NCBI GenBank assembly: GCA_023512835.1
Contig: CM042086.1
Location: forward strand, 531,001-595,000
DNA: 64,000 bases
Origin: Taxillus chinensis
Lineage: Eukaryota; Streptophyta; Magnoliopsida; Santalales; Loranthaceae
Direction of reading: 5' to 3'
Made by a program: the position numbers and the translations under genes. Below the pieces are notes generated by a model. That model did not search any database and had not been told where the DNA came from. It saw only the letters and a list, made by a program, of their open reading frames with translations. Of this stretch, positions 1-11,227 are shown piece after piece (position 1 is the stretch's first letter; each line of letters begins with the position of its first letter).

Positions 1-1283
1 TCATGTATTTCAAGAAGGTGATCGGTCACTATCAATGAAGAAGCTGGAGGAAAGACTCAAAGCAGCTGATAGACCAGAAGCTTATGGGATAATTAGTTCC
101 CAAGATTTGTGCTTGGTGCCCGACATCATTTTGCCACCGAAATTCAAGGTACCCGACTTTCACAAGTTTAATGGGTCCCAATGCCCAAAAACACACCTTA
201 CTATGTACTGTCGGAAGATGGCTGCCCATGCTAATGATGACAAGCTCCTCATGCATTGTTTCTAAGAAAGCTTGACTGGGGCACCACTCTGATGGTACAT
301 TCAGCTGGAGGGAAGTCAAGACTTGGAGAGACCTCGCAATAGCTTTCCTCACACAATACAAACACGTCACAGAATTGGAGCTAGACAAGTTGGCATTGCT
401 AGCCTTTGAGAAAGGAGCTACTGAAAACTTTAAAGTCTATGCGAGAAGATAGAGGGAGGCAGTTACAGAAGTTCAACCCCCATTAATCGAAAGGGAGTTG
501 ACTACAATGTTTATCAAAACTTTAAAAGGGGTATACTATGAAAAGCTGATAGGTAACGTATCCAATAACTTCTCAGATCTAGTGGCTTCAGGGGAACAGA
601 GTGAAGATGGTGTAAAAGAAGGAAAGCTTCATGGAAATACGTCGGACACATCCAAGAAGTCTGCACAGATAAGGAAAAAGAAAGAACCAGATGTCCAGTT
701 AATCTGGCAAAGCACTCCTATGCATCAAGGCAACTTTGGGACATATCACAGTTCGTATCCCACACCTGGATCCTATGCAGGGCCATCCCCAATGACAGCC
801 TATGCAGCGCCGCCACCAACATACTTAGCATATCAACCACAAGGGAGAGTTCCTTATCGCTTTCCAACAAATCCAACTCCAACCATGCAACCAGAACCCC
901 AACAAGCCCTTGTCAAGCTGAGCCAAACCACCAATAAACCCAGGCAAGAATTCAATAAGATCCTTATAACCTATGCTGAGTTGTATCCACGACTCCTGGA
1001 AGCCAGAATGGTGACTCCAATTCCAGCAATAGAAGTAAAATAACCACCCCCTGCATTGTACAAGTTGGAGGCCCGATGTGCCTATCACAACAATGAAGCG
1101 GGGCACGACCTTGAAAACTATTTTGCCCTCAAGAAAATTGTCCAACAGTTAATAAGGGCCAAGTGGTTGGACTTTTCGAAGCCGTCCGGTGAACCAAGTG
1201 TTGACTCAAACCCATTACCAGAACATCCAAGCAGTAAACAATGGAGCCACAAAAATAAAATAGCCAGGTTTATGATGTTGTGA
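1..1283 (+). pseudogene. Tat/Ogre-like Ty3/gypsy gag remnant
   Basis: This is the capsid-coding part of a Ty3/gypsy retrotransposon. The reading begins before the window and shows the block CLVPDIILPPKFKVPDF followed by CPKTHLTMYCRKMAAH, typical of plant Tat/Ogre-type gag proteins. A TAA at 263-265 closes the first reading. The protein resumes in other frames at 498-1043 (the block before a Pro/Tyr-rich stretch) and at 1056-1283, where CAYHNNEAGHDLENYFALK matches the usual C-terminal gag block of this lineage. At least one nonsense change and two frame changes make it non-functional. No protease, reverse transcriptase or integrase follows, so the element is internally deleted or a gag-only derivative. 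Lineage is assigned from remembered family motifs. Confidence 0.75.
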
Positions 1284-2799
1284 GAAAACTCTTTGGGAAT
1301 GTGGCAATTTTCTTTTGTTTTGTGTGTTCAATCAACCTCGTTTTGTTTTATTAAGTTTATTTTTCCTACAATTTTTGTGTGCAACGTCTGTCACTACTTG
1401 CTTACTCTTTTGGTACGGGTAGTAGGTCCAAACCGGGGCATATCAAGCCAAGAAAACCTAAGCCATTTCAGTTCTACCTCATACTCTAAGCATATCAGAA
1501 GAGCATGTCAGTCCCTATGTCAAACTGGGGCACGACAAAGTTCCTTCTACCATTGAAAATTCCTTCTTGTGTACTTTGAGAAAGACTTTAATTGTTTAAA
1601 ATGAAGAGAGGCCATCTTTCACTACCTCGTGATACTACCCTTGCTAGCCCTTTTGAGCCCGACTAAAATTCTCTTCGTATATATAACCTGATCCATAGTT
1701 CACCCCACATTGGGGCTAGTTTTGAATGTCAAGATTCCACACATGGGGCAATTAGTAAGTAAAAGCAAAAAAAAAAGAGAATGAAAGAAAAATAAATAAA
1801 TATTTTGAATATCACAAATTGGGACACTTTTATGAAATCTCCTGACACTGGGGACAGTGGTAAAAAAAATCATTTGTAACAATAATGTCCCACACAGGAG
1901 TAAATTTTTGACAAATAAAAAAGAGAGTCTTGTTTGAAATATGGATCACAACCAGCCTAGAACAAGTTTGAGCATGTTATATCCCTTTCTTGATAAACTA
2001 GTAGCCCAGCCTACGTTACAATCCTAAGAAAGTCCTCTCAGATTAAATGATCAAAGTTATTTCTCATATGCACAATTCGGAACAACGTTATAGAGATCAA
2101 GGATGCAAGGCGAACTTGATGACAACTCGCAAGGGCATCAAGGGTAAAATACAAAGCCACCTACAAGGTAGAAGGAACAACAACCATAAAACAAGGCAGG
2201 CTTAGTGAACACCCGAAAACGGCACCAAGAGCAAAAGTGAGAAGCCACAAAAGGAATGTCAAGCACTCAAGGCCCGAGAGCAGCCAACATCGAGCCTCAT
2301 GACTGACACACTCAGGCATCCTAATACTAAGCCCAACAAATCCTTTCAAATAAACTCCCTACACCGTAGTGCACAAAGATAATCCAACCGACAACTGGAA
2401 ACTCTGATAAGTAACAAACAAACAATATCTTCAACCTAGCCCCGAGCACTGACTCAAACCATCACAATTCCCATTCAGCTAGATAACTGCCCCAAGACAT
2501 ATGTCCTCCAAAAATCAAGCAAGTTTCCCCCACTAGGCCAAGACTTCGAGAGAGCTACTGGATTATTTCCCCTGCACCAAAAGTAACCTGGCAACCACCA
2601 ATGGATTAAGCTCCCTTAATAAAGGATGCAGGCATCATATATCATTTCATGACCATGCATTCATGCAAGCATCAAGTACTTCAAAGTTTAAAGCTAGGAA
2701 TCACTACATTATCCATTCAGGCATCCTTCATACATGCATCTTGCATCAAGCAATCATTATAGTAACATACATCATAATATGTCATCATACAACTACTTT
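1284..2799 (+). other. Non-coding 3' part of the gypsy element
   Basis: No protein homology is visible. The sequence contains recurring phrases such as ACTGGGGACAGT and GGGGCA and T-rich tracts, as often seen between coding part and 3' LTR in Tat-type elements. The left edge of the LTR could not be fixed because no clear polypurine tract followed by TG was found. Confidence 0.4.
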
Positions 2800-3275
2800 C
2801 TTTTAGTTTTCCCGGAGCAGTCTAGATTTCTTTTTGTTTAAGCTTCTTCCTGAACAGACTGGTTTTAGCTCGTTTCATTTTAGTTTTCCCGGGGTGGTCC
2901 GGATTTGTGTGTTTAGTTTCTTCCTGAATAGACTGGAATTAGCTATTTTCTTCCCATCATGGGCGGTTAGGATTTCAGTTTTCCTGGGGTGCTCTGGATT
3001 TCTTTTTGTTTGAGCTTCTTTCTGAACAGACTGGTTTTAGCTCTTTTCATTTCAGTTTTCCCGGGGTAGTCGGGATTTGTATGTTTAGCTTCTTCCTGAA
3101 CAAACTAGAATTAGCTATTTTCTTTCCATCCTGGGGACAGTCCGGATTTCTTTTTGTTTGAGCTTCTTCCTGAACAGACTGGTTTTAGCTCGTTTCATTT
3201 CAGTTTTCCTGAGGCGGTCCAGGTTTGTGCGTTTATCTTCTTTCTGAACAGACTAGAATTAGTTATTTTCTTTCT
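2800..3275 (+). repeat. Tandem repeat, about 6 units of 70-90 bp
   Basis: Each unit starts with AGTTTTCCCGGGGTGGTC-like sequence and ends with TTCCTGAACAGACTGG plus TTTTAGC or AATTAGC. Two alternating unit types (one with TTTCTTTTTGTTTGAGC, one with TTTGTGTGTTTAGC) give a higher-order period of about 165 bp. It lies in the likely U3 of the gypsy LTR. Confidence 0.85.
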
Positions 3276-3335
3276 AAAATACGATCAATGCCTCTGGCCA
3301 AACTGCCCGAAAATGTGCTTGCGCAAAAAGAAAAA

Positions 3336-3545
3336 AAACTTGACCGTTGACCGTTGACCTTCGACCCGAAGAATAACCTTCGACCCTTGACCTTCGAGGG
3401 TTGACCTTCGACCCTAAGATTATTGACCTTCGACCCTTCACCCGTTGACCTTCGACCCTGGGACCTTTGACCATTGACCGTTAACCTTCGACCCACTGAC
3501 CTTTGACCCTGCCGACACTTCAACCCTATTGACCTTTGACTTTCG
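3336..3545 (+). promoter_or_regulatory. TTGACC/TTCGACC-rich array (W-box cores)
   Basis: About twelve TTGAC cores occur within roughly 210 bp, interleaved with CTTCGACCC. TTGAC(C/T) is the established core bound by WRKY factors. The array sits upstream of the A-rich LTR body, where enhancers of plant retrotransposons are often found. Its use as a regulatory element is an inference. Confidence 0.5.
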
Positions 3546-5125
3546 TTGTTTGGCCTTATATCCGTGGTTGCTCTCCCACATTATTCATGGAACGCATTTT
3601 TATTAGCTGGCAATTGTCAGAGATGCTTTTCAATGCTTGTCAGATGCATGTGCTCACAAAAAAACAAAAAGCAATCACGAGCTGCCCCATTTTACGCACA
3701 GGTCGTCCAACCACCAGACAAAAGCTATAATCTTGCAATTAAAAATGCAAGCATTCATAATAAAGCAATAAATGCATAATAATGACGGTCCAGCCAAAGA
3801 TCGTCAACCCCTTTAAATCAAGTCGTCTATCTACTATGCAATAAGGAGAAGACCGAGAGAGTCTTCATGCCCAGAGAGGATTATGCCCAAGCTCTTTTCC
3901 ATTGTTCGGTCTTACGACCAGAAAATGCCCCAGTCCAGAGCGTACACCCAAAAAAACCCACAAAACACCAAAACAAACAAAAAAACCCCAAGAGCTTTTC
4001 TCCAATCCTTCCCCAGTTCCAGTCCATCTCCAGCATTGGTTTCAAAGCCAAACTCCGGCGCGTTGTACAGGGCAAATTCACAATTGTCAACCAGATTCGG
4101 AGGTTCTTTCAGCACTACCGACGCCAACAAGATAGCTCGTACGTAGTACTACTGCCAAGATCGATTAAGTCGGTTCCATCACCGTTATTATTTGTTTGTT
4201 TTGTACTATATAGTTAAATTTCATTTTAATTATTCATTTTTTTTTTGTCTTGTTTTCCTCTGTTTTAGCGATGTAATTGTTTATATTTTGCTTATTTGTT
4301 TTGTGTATTTTGTTGTACTGTAATATGAAAAGCAAAACAAAAAAAGTGAGAGAAAACAGGAAAAAAAAGAGCAAAGGGAGACATAAAAAAAGAGATGAAA
4401 GAAAAGAAGAAAAAAAAAAGAAAAAAGCATAGCTTTATTTTTAATTGTGGATGTCACAATCACACACTCCACATTTATTTTGATATATGAGTGCCTTTAG
4501 TCATAGCCAAAACTAAAAAAATAAAAATGCAAATATGCATGTTTACGTTTTAACTTGTGCTTAGGTTCAACCCTTTAAAAAAAACAACAAAAAACAATAA
4601 AAAAACAACCAAAAAACATTTTCAAACCAAAAACAAAAAAAATTAACAAAAAAAATCATATTGCAATTTTTATTTAGGACTGCATAAAAAACAAAAACAA
4701 AACCAAAAACATTTTCAATAAAAAAAATATAAAACAAAACAAAAGAAAATCTTAAGATTTCATTTTTCACTTCAAACAAAAAGTACAATAAAACTTTTAC
4801 GATTTCCTTTACCAACTTAGGATAAAGTAATTTTAATCATAACTTTGACAAACAACTTAGCCAAAGGAAAAGGATAGACTTTTTTAGGAAAACAATAATG
4901 TCTTAATCAAGTCAAAACAGTGAAAAACAAATAGAAACCTCCTCCTATAGGTACCGAAAAGGGCGTTGTAGGGGTGTTAATCCTTCCCTACACGTAACCA
5001 ACCCTCGAACCCTTATCTGGTAATGTAGACCACTCACATTTTAGGTGACCAACTGCAACCCAAAAACAGTTGGTGGCGTACATTTCATCATTCGGTTGTG
5101 TCCCGGATGAAAACCGATGATGACA

Positions 5126-5555
5126 GTAGTGAAGAAGCAATAGGGTCAGAAGAATTTTTTCTTAAGACTACTGCATATATGTCCCCATCTCTTGATGTGG
5201 ATAAATTAATATCTCTGGATAAGTTTTTCCTAACTATGTAGGTGTTGGACATAAAAGAAACAATAAATCCTTTGTCACATTACTAACACTCAGCAGATTA
5301 TGCTTCAAACCCTCGACTAGTGCAACCTTAGTAATTGATACACAGCCATTGGTTAAAGTGCCATACCCCAGTCTTACCTTTACTGTTGTCACCATATGAT
5401 ACGGATGGGCCTCGTTTGTCAGCAACTTCTACGAGTAGAGACTTATCACCTGTCATATGTCCAGAGCATCCGCTATCGAGTATCCACTTGCTTTGATTGA
5501 TCTTTGACTTCAAGTCGTCTGACAATGAATTCCAGAGATGCTCCTGCAAGAGAAC
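5126..5555 (-). pseudogene. Copia protease start (truncated)
   Basis: The minus strand encodes SKWILDSGCSGHMTGD, the aspartic-protease motif region of plant Ty1/copia elements, which often have DSG-C-S-x-H in this position. After several frame changes the reading NGCVSITKVALVEGLKHNLLSVS, usual for the copia segment after the protease core, is followed in a further frame by CDKGFIVSFMSN and continues uninterrupted to the 5125/5126 junction. Gag lies directly upstream. The integrase, RT and RNase H domains are absent because the gypsy element cuts the gene here. Confidence 0.75.
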
Positions 5556-5558
5556 AGA

Positions 5559-7867
5559 TTACACTTTTGGTGCCCAAACTTGTCTCGAGCGGTTAAGAGA
5601 AACAACAACAGTGTCAACAGTTCCGGATTTTACTTTGTTAGGAACTTTAGCTTTCCATGTTGACTTTACTTTGTTAGTGTCAGTTGCTTCTTTTATTTGA
5701 GTTTTCTTGGGAGAGTTACTCCTTTGAGATTTAGATTTAGATTCGCTAGAATAACCCTTTTTGATGAAGTGATCTTTATTAATATGAACTTGATTACGAA
5801 GCCAGTCATCAGATAGACTCCAACATTCATAATGATAATGACCTATTTCTCTACAGATGGAACAAACACTATAATGTGGAGCACAAATAGGGGATACAAG
5901 TTTCTTAGATTTAACAGGTTTTCTACTCTGTTCCCTATGGCCTAGTCCTTTGCGATTGAGTGACGCGCTCTTGGCCCTAGATGCATCAGCCTTAGCCTTT
6001 CCTTTCTTTCTGGGTGCTACAGTTTTGGCTTTAACTGCAGCAGCCTTCCCTTCATCTTTAGGTACGGGTGCTACTACTTCGGGATTAGCAGTAACAGTTG
6101 CTCTTCCACAATCATAAACTATGGTGCCACCTGAAATAAAACCATCCAACAGTTTAGATGTACTGACAGGATAAAGGTTGGTTAGCTTTGGAATGAAGTC
6201 CGAGGGACACTCAGTAGCTTGTGTGGAAGATGATGGTTCGGAGCCTAGGCCAGGTTTGACTCGGATATCGTCCGGATTAGTTCTAAATGTAGAGGGTATT
6301 TTCCCAGATTTTAGCCACTTACGATTTATTTCCTTTTCCTTTTCAAGTTCATTCTCGAGTCTTTTAAGGTTAACAGTTAGGCCATTGAGGTTGGTATTTA
6401 GCAAATGATTTTCAGCTCTAAGATCATGATACCAAGTCTCTTTACTCCTAAAGTCAGCTATGTCTTTTTCAAGTTTTACAACAGTGTATTCAAGAAGTTT
6501 AGCCTGACCATTCATATCTTTGTATATTTGAGTAATTATTAGTCTCTCATTTTTTTTCATGATCACGTTTAGTAGTAAGAGATTCTAATCTACTCATGAA
6601 CTCAGAGATAGAAGGTACTTCAGTATTTGCCATGAGGCAGACGTTCGGCTTCTCGGTTGGCTCATCATCAGAGGATTCCTCCTCTTCTTCCGAGCCACTA
6701 ACGTACTTTGTGACGAATGTCTTCCTCTTGTTCTTGCTATTCTCTGAGGTAGAGCGTCGGGGTTTAACGTTGTCACTCTTATCGGCCATCTTTGATTTGG
6801 ATTTACAATCCTTGGCCTAGTGACTAGTTTTCCCACAGTTGTAGTAGTCTTGGGAAGTAGACTCCGATCGCTCCTTCTTTTTGGATGATAAAAAGGAGCC
6901 TCTTCTGGATCCTTTTCTGCTTTTCCTCAGGAATCGCATGAAGGATTTGACCAGAAGAGTTATTTCTTCTTCCACGTTTGAGTCAGAGTTCTCTGACTCT
7001 TCGTATCATCATCTCGCTGTATGCTTAGACATTCCGTAGCTTTAAAAGCTTCCCCCTTTTCTTTCCGAGCTATTTTCTCATCTCGGTCAGTATATTTGAA
7101 TCTGATCTCATGAGTCTGTAGCTCTCCTTATAGTTCTTCAAGGGGAGCATACTGCCAATTGCTATTGGCTTGTATCTGGAGCTGTTTGGAGTGTAGCGAT
7201 TCGGCAAGGAGTGAAAGAACTTGTCATTGATTTGGAATTGCATGTAATGCTCATGGACAGTTTTTAGGTCTAGTATGAGCTTGCTGAATCTTCGATAGAT
7301 GCTTTCAAGGGATTCACCAGGTTTATGAGAAGAGCTCCCAAAGTTCTATCTGAGAGCATAGATGATGTTCTGTATTTGGGACTGACTTCCCTTGTAAAGG
7401 ATTGTTAGTTTATCCCAGACAGCTTTCATTGTCGTACAACCCTGGACGTCCGTGAAAGCTTCGGAGTCCAAAGATGATGTTACGTATGCCAGAGCCTTTT
7501 CACTAGCATACTGCCAGGCTTTTTCCTCGTTGGTGAGTTTAGCATCAGTCTTTGGCTTTCGAACTCCATTTTCTCTGATAGTCATCAGAATAGGTAGCTC
7601 CTGATGAAGACACGGCCATATGAGATGATCATGACATATCATGAACATTCTCATGCGAGCTTTCCACTGGGAGAAAAGCTTAGGTGTGAACTTTGGCGGT
7701 TTGGTTAGAGTGAAACCAGAACTCCATTGTTGAGGAGCAGCGGGAGCAACAGGTTGAGCTCTTGTGCTCGAATCGAGATTTTCGCTGCTGCTGTGGTTGG
7801 GGAGGGGCTCTTGTGCACCTCTGGAGTTAAGGCGAGCATTGAACAGTGTATTGCTTTTTTCGGCCAT
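5559..7867 (-). pseudogene. SIRE-like copia gag, frameshifted
   Basis: The start ATG at 7865-7867 opens a 173-residue reading (MAEKSNTLFNARL...) with the block NEEKAWQYASEKALAYVTSSL and KAVWDKLTILYKG, the gag segment of plant copia elements. After 7346 the protein continues in other frames through a SIRE-type gag body to an imperfect zinc knuckle (first Cys replaced by Tyr) near 6800. An acidic SGSEEEEESSDDEP tract follows near 6670. The last reading (5559-6566, 335 residues) begins with a predicted coiled coil, is Lys/Ala-rich in the middle and holds a second knuckle, CSICREIGHYHYEC (CX2CX4HX4C). Several frameshifts and at least one internal stop make it dead. It would have formed the particle shell and packaged the RNA. 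Confidence 0.8.
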
Positions 7868-7912
7868 TGTTGAGAGAGAAAGAGTGGATCTCTACTTTGA
7901 GCAGGTAGACTT

Positions 7913-7924
7913 GCTCTGATACCA
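7913..7924 (-). other. Primer binding site (initiator tRNA-Met)
   Basis: On the minus strand the site reads TGGTATCAGAGC, complementary to the 3' end of plant initiator tRNA-Met. It is separated from the LTR end by two bases, the usual spacing. Confidence 0.85.
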
Positions 7925-7926
7925 CT

Positions 7927-9316
7927 TGTTGGTCCTTGAGAGCCTAAAGGGGGGTGAATAGGCTCTAATCGAAAACTCTTTCTTCATCTCTAGCACAATA
8001 CTTATCTGCTTAAACAATAAAAATAGTGCGGAAGATAACCAGATAGTGGAAGTATTTTATTTTATTATCATAAGATAAATACAACAAAACAACAGCAGAT
8101 TAAAGCTTGTGAAGCTTTTCGATCTACTGTAAACTCTCTTACACTCAGTTTACAATGACTCACACACTAGCCAATATAACCTCTAAGAGCTCTTGTACAT
8201 GTATGCACATGTATAAAAATATACAAGTGTTAATATATATAGCCACCCGTTAGAAACATTCTTGGAACTTGTTCTTCCAAGCAACGTGCAGCATTAACTG
8301 TTCTTCGAAAATCTCTCTGCTTCAATTGCTGCGGATGTGGAGCTCAAGATCTTGGGTCTTTAAACTTTCAATTATTTTGCATGATTCCAAGTGCAATTAA
8401 AGTTATGTCCACATATCCGTGTGATCCACGTGTAAGATGATTTAGGTTTTCAACGAGTTTGTCTTATATTGGGATACAGTGAGCTGACGACTTTGAATGC
8501 GAAGCTGATAAGTTGAAGTAGCGTCTTCTTAATCCATCGTAAAGTTCCTTACTCCGTGTTAATGAAGTTCGGATCCTTACTCCGTGTCAGTAATTGTTTA
8601 CTTCGTGTCAGTAATTGTTTATTTCGCGTCAGTTTGATACTAGAATCCTTATTCCGTGTCAGCGCTTCCTTACTTCGTATGAATGAGAAGTCCGGAGAGC
8701 TTACTCCATATCAGCACTTCCTTACTCCGCATGAGTTAAAAGGTCTGGATGGCTTACTCCGTATCAGCGCATCCTTACTCTGCATGAGTAAAAGGTACAG
8801 ATTCCTTACTCCGCATCTCTTTTCCTTACTCCGTGCGAATAAAGGATTTGGGTCCTTATTCCGCACAACTCGTTCCTTACTCTGCATGTATGAAAGACTC
8901 GGATTCCTTACTCCGTGTCTTCTTGTCTTTAGTTTGCTTGAGTAGAAGACTTAGTGTTTTATTCTGCGATAACTTTCTCTTACTCTGTGCTAGATATAAA
9001 CTGAAATTTTTATTCCGCATCTATTTGACTTAGTTTAAACTATAAGACGTGGATTCCTTAGCCCGTAACTTTAAGCATTTGGTCCGCACGAGTGATCCTT
9101 ATTCCGTATGAAGACTTGTTATTTACCAAATGTTTGATGACACTCACGATAGTCCGGATCAGGATTATGTATCATGTCATTAGCTTTTCTCTCACGAGTG
9201 AAGGTCCAGATTAAGATCATATCTTCTGCAATAACTTAAGAATAAACATGCAAGGTCTCAAATCAAATTACATAAGATTTTATCCGCATTATCTAAATTC
9301 TGGGCTTGATCCAACA
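7927..9316 (-). repeat. 5' LTR of the SIRE-like element
   Basis: The 1390-bp segment is bounded by the inverted termini TGTTGG and CCAACA and is followed on the minus strand by the primer binding site. The U5 end holds CTATTCACCCCCC-like sequence (on the minus strand), common in SIRE-type LTRs. It carries an internal minisatellite. No partner LTR is in the window. Confidence 0.85.
8545..9110 (-). repeat. LTR-internal minisatellite (TTCCTTACTCCGTGTCAG-like)
   Basis: About fifteen degenerate copies of CCTTACTCCGTGTCAG or CCTTACTCCGCATGAG are spaced 25-45 bp apart. The long plus-strand reading frame it creates is an artefact of the repeat. The position corresponds to U3 of the minus-strand LTR. 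Confidence 0.75.
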
Positions 9317-10639
9317 ACTTCACTAATGACTAGGCCAATGAATATTGATTAAAATATTAATTTATTTTGTCATTGCATTTCCATGAGACTTAACTAAGGT
9401 GGTTTCCTGCATTCTAGCTGAAGTCATAGTATTGGTTGGAATTTTATAGTAAGTGTTGAAAACAATGCTAGCATGAATTACACCATAACAGAATTCTATT
9501 AATCACTGAATTTTAACTGCATTCTTTATTTTCCATTTATTAGTTCATAGGTGAGTCATTTCTTTGAATTACTTGTTGACTTAATCGTTTAACTTATGTT
9601 ACTAATTTCTATAGAAATGAGATCGGCTAATGTTAAAAGCACGTGAAAAACAAGTGGTATAGTTTTTCATTTTTGAGCCTTAAATTTTGTTAGATGCTGA
9701 AATGTCAACTGTTAAATTGTTCATGCATGCTTAAGCATCTTTCCTCCATATATTGGTTCATTTTTTTATATTATAATTAATTGATCTAATTTAAAATTTT
9801 TTAATTAAAAAGACAATGTAAAATTTGATAGCCTAAACAATAACATATTCAATCCTAGTTAGTATTGATGGAACAAGGAGGCCCACTATGACATTGACAG
9901 GCTATAATGTGAAAATAGAAAAGCCACCACTGGGAATTGTTTTCCAAGCCATGCAAATTATTTGGGTAAAACATTGACTTTTTTAGAAACAGTTGTTGTG
10001 ATAGCTTCAATCCCTTGAGTTTATTGGTGTTGTAAGGCTTGTGCTTGGTGTTGTTGGACTTTTATTTTTCGCTATATTTTATCATTTATCATTTTCTGTT
10101 TCTATGTTTTGGCATTGAAATTCAATTGCTATTAATATACAAATAAGATAGCTTTTGGTTTTATTTAGTTTCTAGCTATTGAATAATGGTGAATGACTTT
10201 GTATTTATTTGTTATTTGTTATTTGTATTTTATATTTGTTATTTCACGTTGTATATATTATAGTTTTATATTTATTAGCTTTATTTCAATTTTAGATTTA
10301 TTATTTATGATATGAATATTTTTCATTTATACATATCTTACAACAGTACTAGCTCGTTCGATGTAAAGATATGAAGATCAATTTATTTTGTGTTTCAAAG
10401 ATAAACTAATTTGCATTTATTTTATTTAGAACTAATTTGTTGCTATAGGTTTTAGTATAGATATATTTGTAGTTTATATATACGTTGAAAATTTTGAATG
10501 TATGTACTATGAATTTTTATTTAAGGATATGCAATTTTGTTAATTATTAAGTTATATTATTTAATCTTTATATGATTATATATTTAAATAAGATTTGAAA
10601 AATAAATTATTGTATGTATTTTTTAAAATCTTTATTTCA
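9317..10639. other. AT-rich stretch without recognised gene
   Basis: No reading frame of note, no domain and no clear transposon end was seen. It may be decayed interior of the CACTA-like element that ends near 10884. Confidence 0.4.
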
Positions 10640-10884
10640 ACATTAATAACACTTTTAAAGTGTCTTCTTTTACCGTTTTAATAACACTTTTAAGGTGTCG
10701 TCTTTTACTGTTTTAACGACACTTTTAAAGTGTCATCTTTTATAGTTTTTAACAACACTTTTAAAAGTGTTGTCGTTTCACCTAAATACATTGATGATAA
10801 GCCAATAGACAAAAATTTTAAAAGTGTCGTCTTTTACATTTAATGACATTTAAAAAGTGTTATTAAATCCTGTTTTTGTTGTTG
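10640..10884. mobile_element. CACTA-like (En/Spm) terminal region, degenerate
   Basis: Palindromic motifs AACACTTTTAAAGTGTC and relatives are repeated at least five times, spaced by TCTTTTAC(C/T)GTTTTAA. Arrays of this ACGACACTTTAAAGTGTCGT type are the subterminal repeats of many plant CACTA transposons. The right end AATCCTGTTTTTGTTGTTG resembles a decayed complement of the canonical CACTACAAGAAAA terminus. The other end was not found. Confidence 0.45.
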
Positions 10885-10959
10885 TCTGCAATGTTATATT
10901 CCATAATCAATAACAAGCTAAAAAGAACATTTCATAAACTATTCTATCTCTCATATAGT

Positions 10960-11227
10960 TCGTCTTATAGTATTAACTTCATGTAGTACTATAGGAATAT
11001 TTTTTCACTCGATTTGAGTTGCATTAGTATAGGTTTCACTGTAACCTCTCATATCTCTTGTCTGTTAGTTTATTACCTCTCTTATATTCTTTGTTCGCTT
11101 CTTATTTATTATAAAAGCATATTCATCAGTTTTCTTGTCCTTCCTTAAACCTTCTAAGTCTACAAAAGAGTCAAGCTTCTGCGAGAATCGCCTATTCACC
11201 CCCCTTAGACTCACTTTGGGACCTACA
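10960..11227 (+). repeat. Copia LTR 3' end fragment
   Basis: The end CGCCTATTCACCCCCCTTAG followed by ACTTTGGGACCTACA matches the U5 end of SIRE-type LTRs in plus orientation. Upstream is T-rich sequence with TTATTATAAAAGC. No primer binding site follows, so this may be a solo-LTR or 3' LTR remnant; the left edge is not defined. Confidence 0.5.

Larger units (their letters stand above)
2800..5125 (+). mobile_element. 3' LTR (left edge uncertain) of a Tat/Ogre-like gypsy element
   Basis: The right part (about 4930-5125) reads GGTACCGAAAAGGGCGTTG, then a Cys/Gly-codon-like C-rich block, CAACCCAAAAACAGTTGGTG and finally GATGATGACA. The same ordered blocks recur at 25530-25755, so this is the end of a shared LTR family. 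The terminal CA at 5124-5125 abuts copia coding sequence that was broken by the insertion. Inside are a 70-90-bp tandem array, a TTGACC-rich block and a very A-rich stretch (4320-4830). The left edge at 2800 is only the start of the first recognisable repeat. Confidence 0.65.
5126..9316 (-). mobile_element. SIRE/Maximus-like Ty1/copia fragment, 5' part only
   Basis: Read on the minus strand: a 5' LTR (9316 to 7927), a primer binding site, gag, a zinc-knuckle and coiled-coil region, and the start of the protease. The coding sequence stops abruptly at 5126, where the gypsy LTR end (GATGACA) begins; the rest of pol presumably lies left of the window beyond the gypsy insertion. Long gag, coiled coil and the UBN2-like gag segment fit the SIRE/Maximus lineage. 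Confidence 0.8.

Noticed and set aside
3867..4217. Plus-strand 116-codon reading in the gypsy LTR
   Set aside because: Low-complexity A/C-rich LTR sequence open in three frames; no domain.
8556..9033. Leu/Ser-repeat protein of 129 codons
   Set aside because: Antisense reading through the LTR minisatellite of a copia element.
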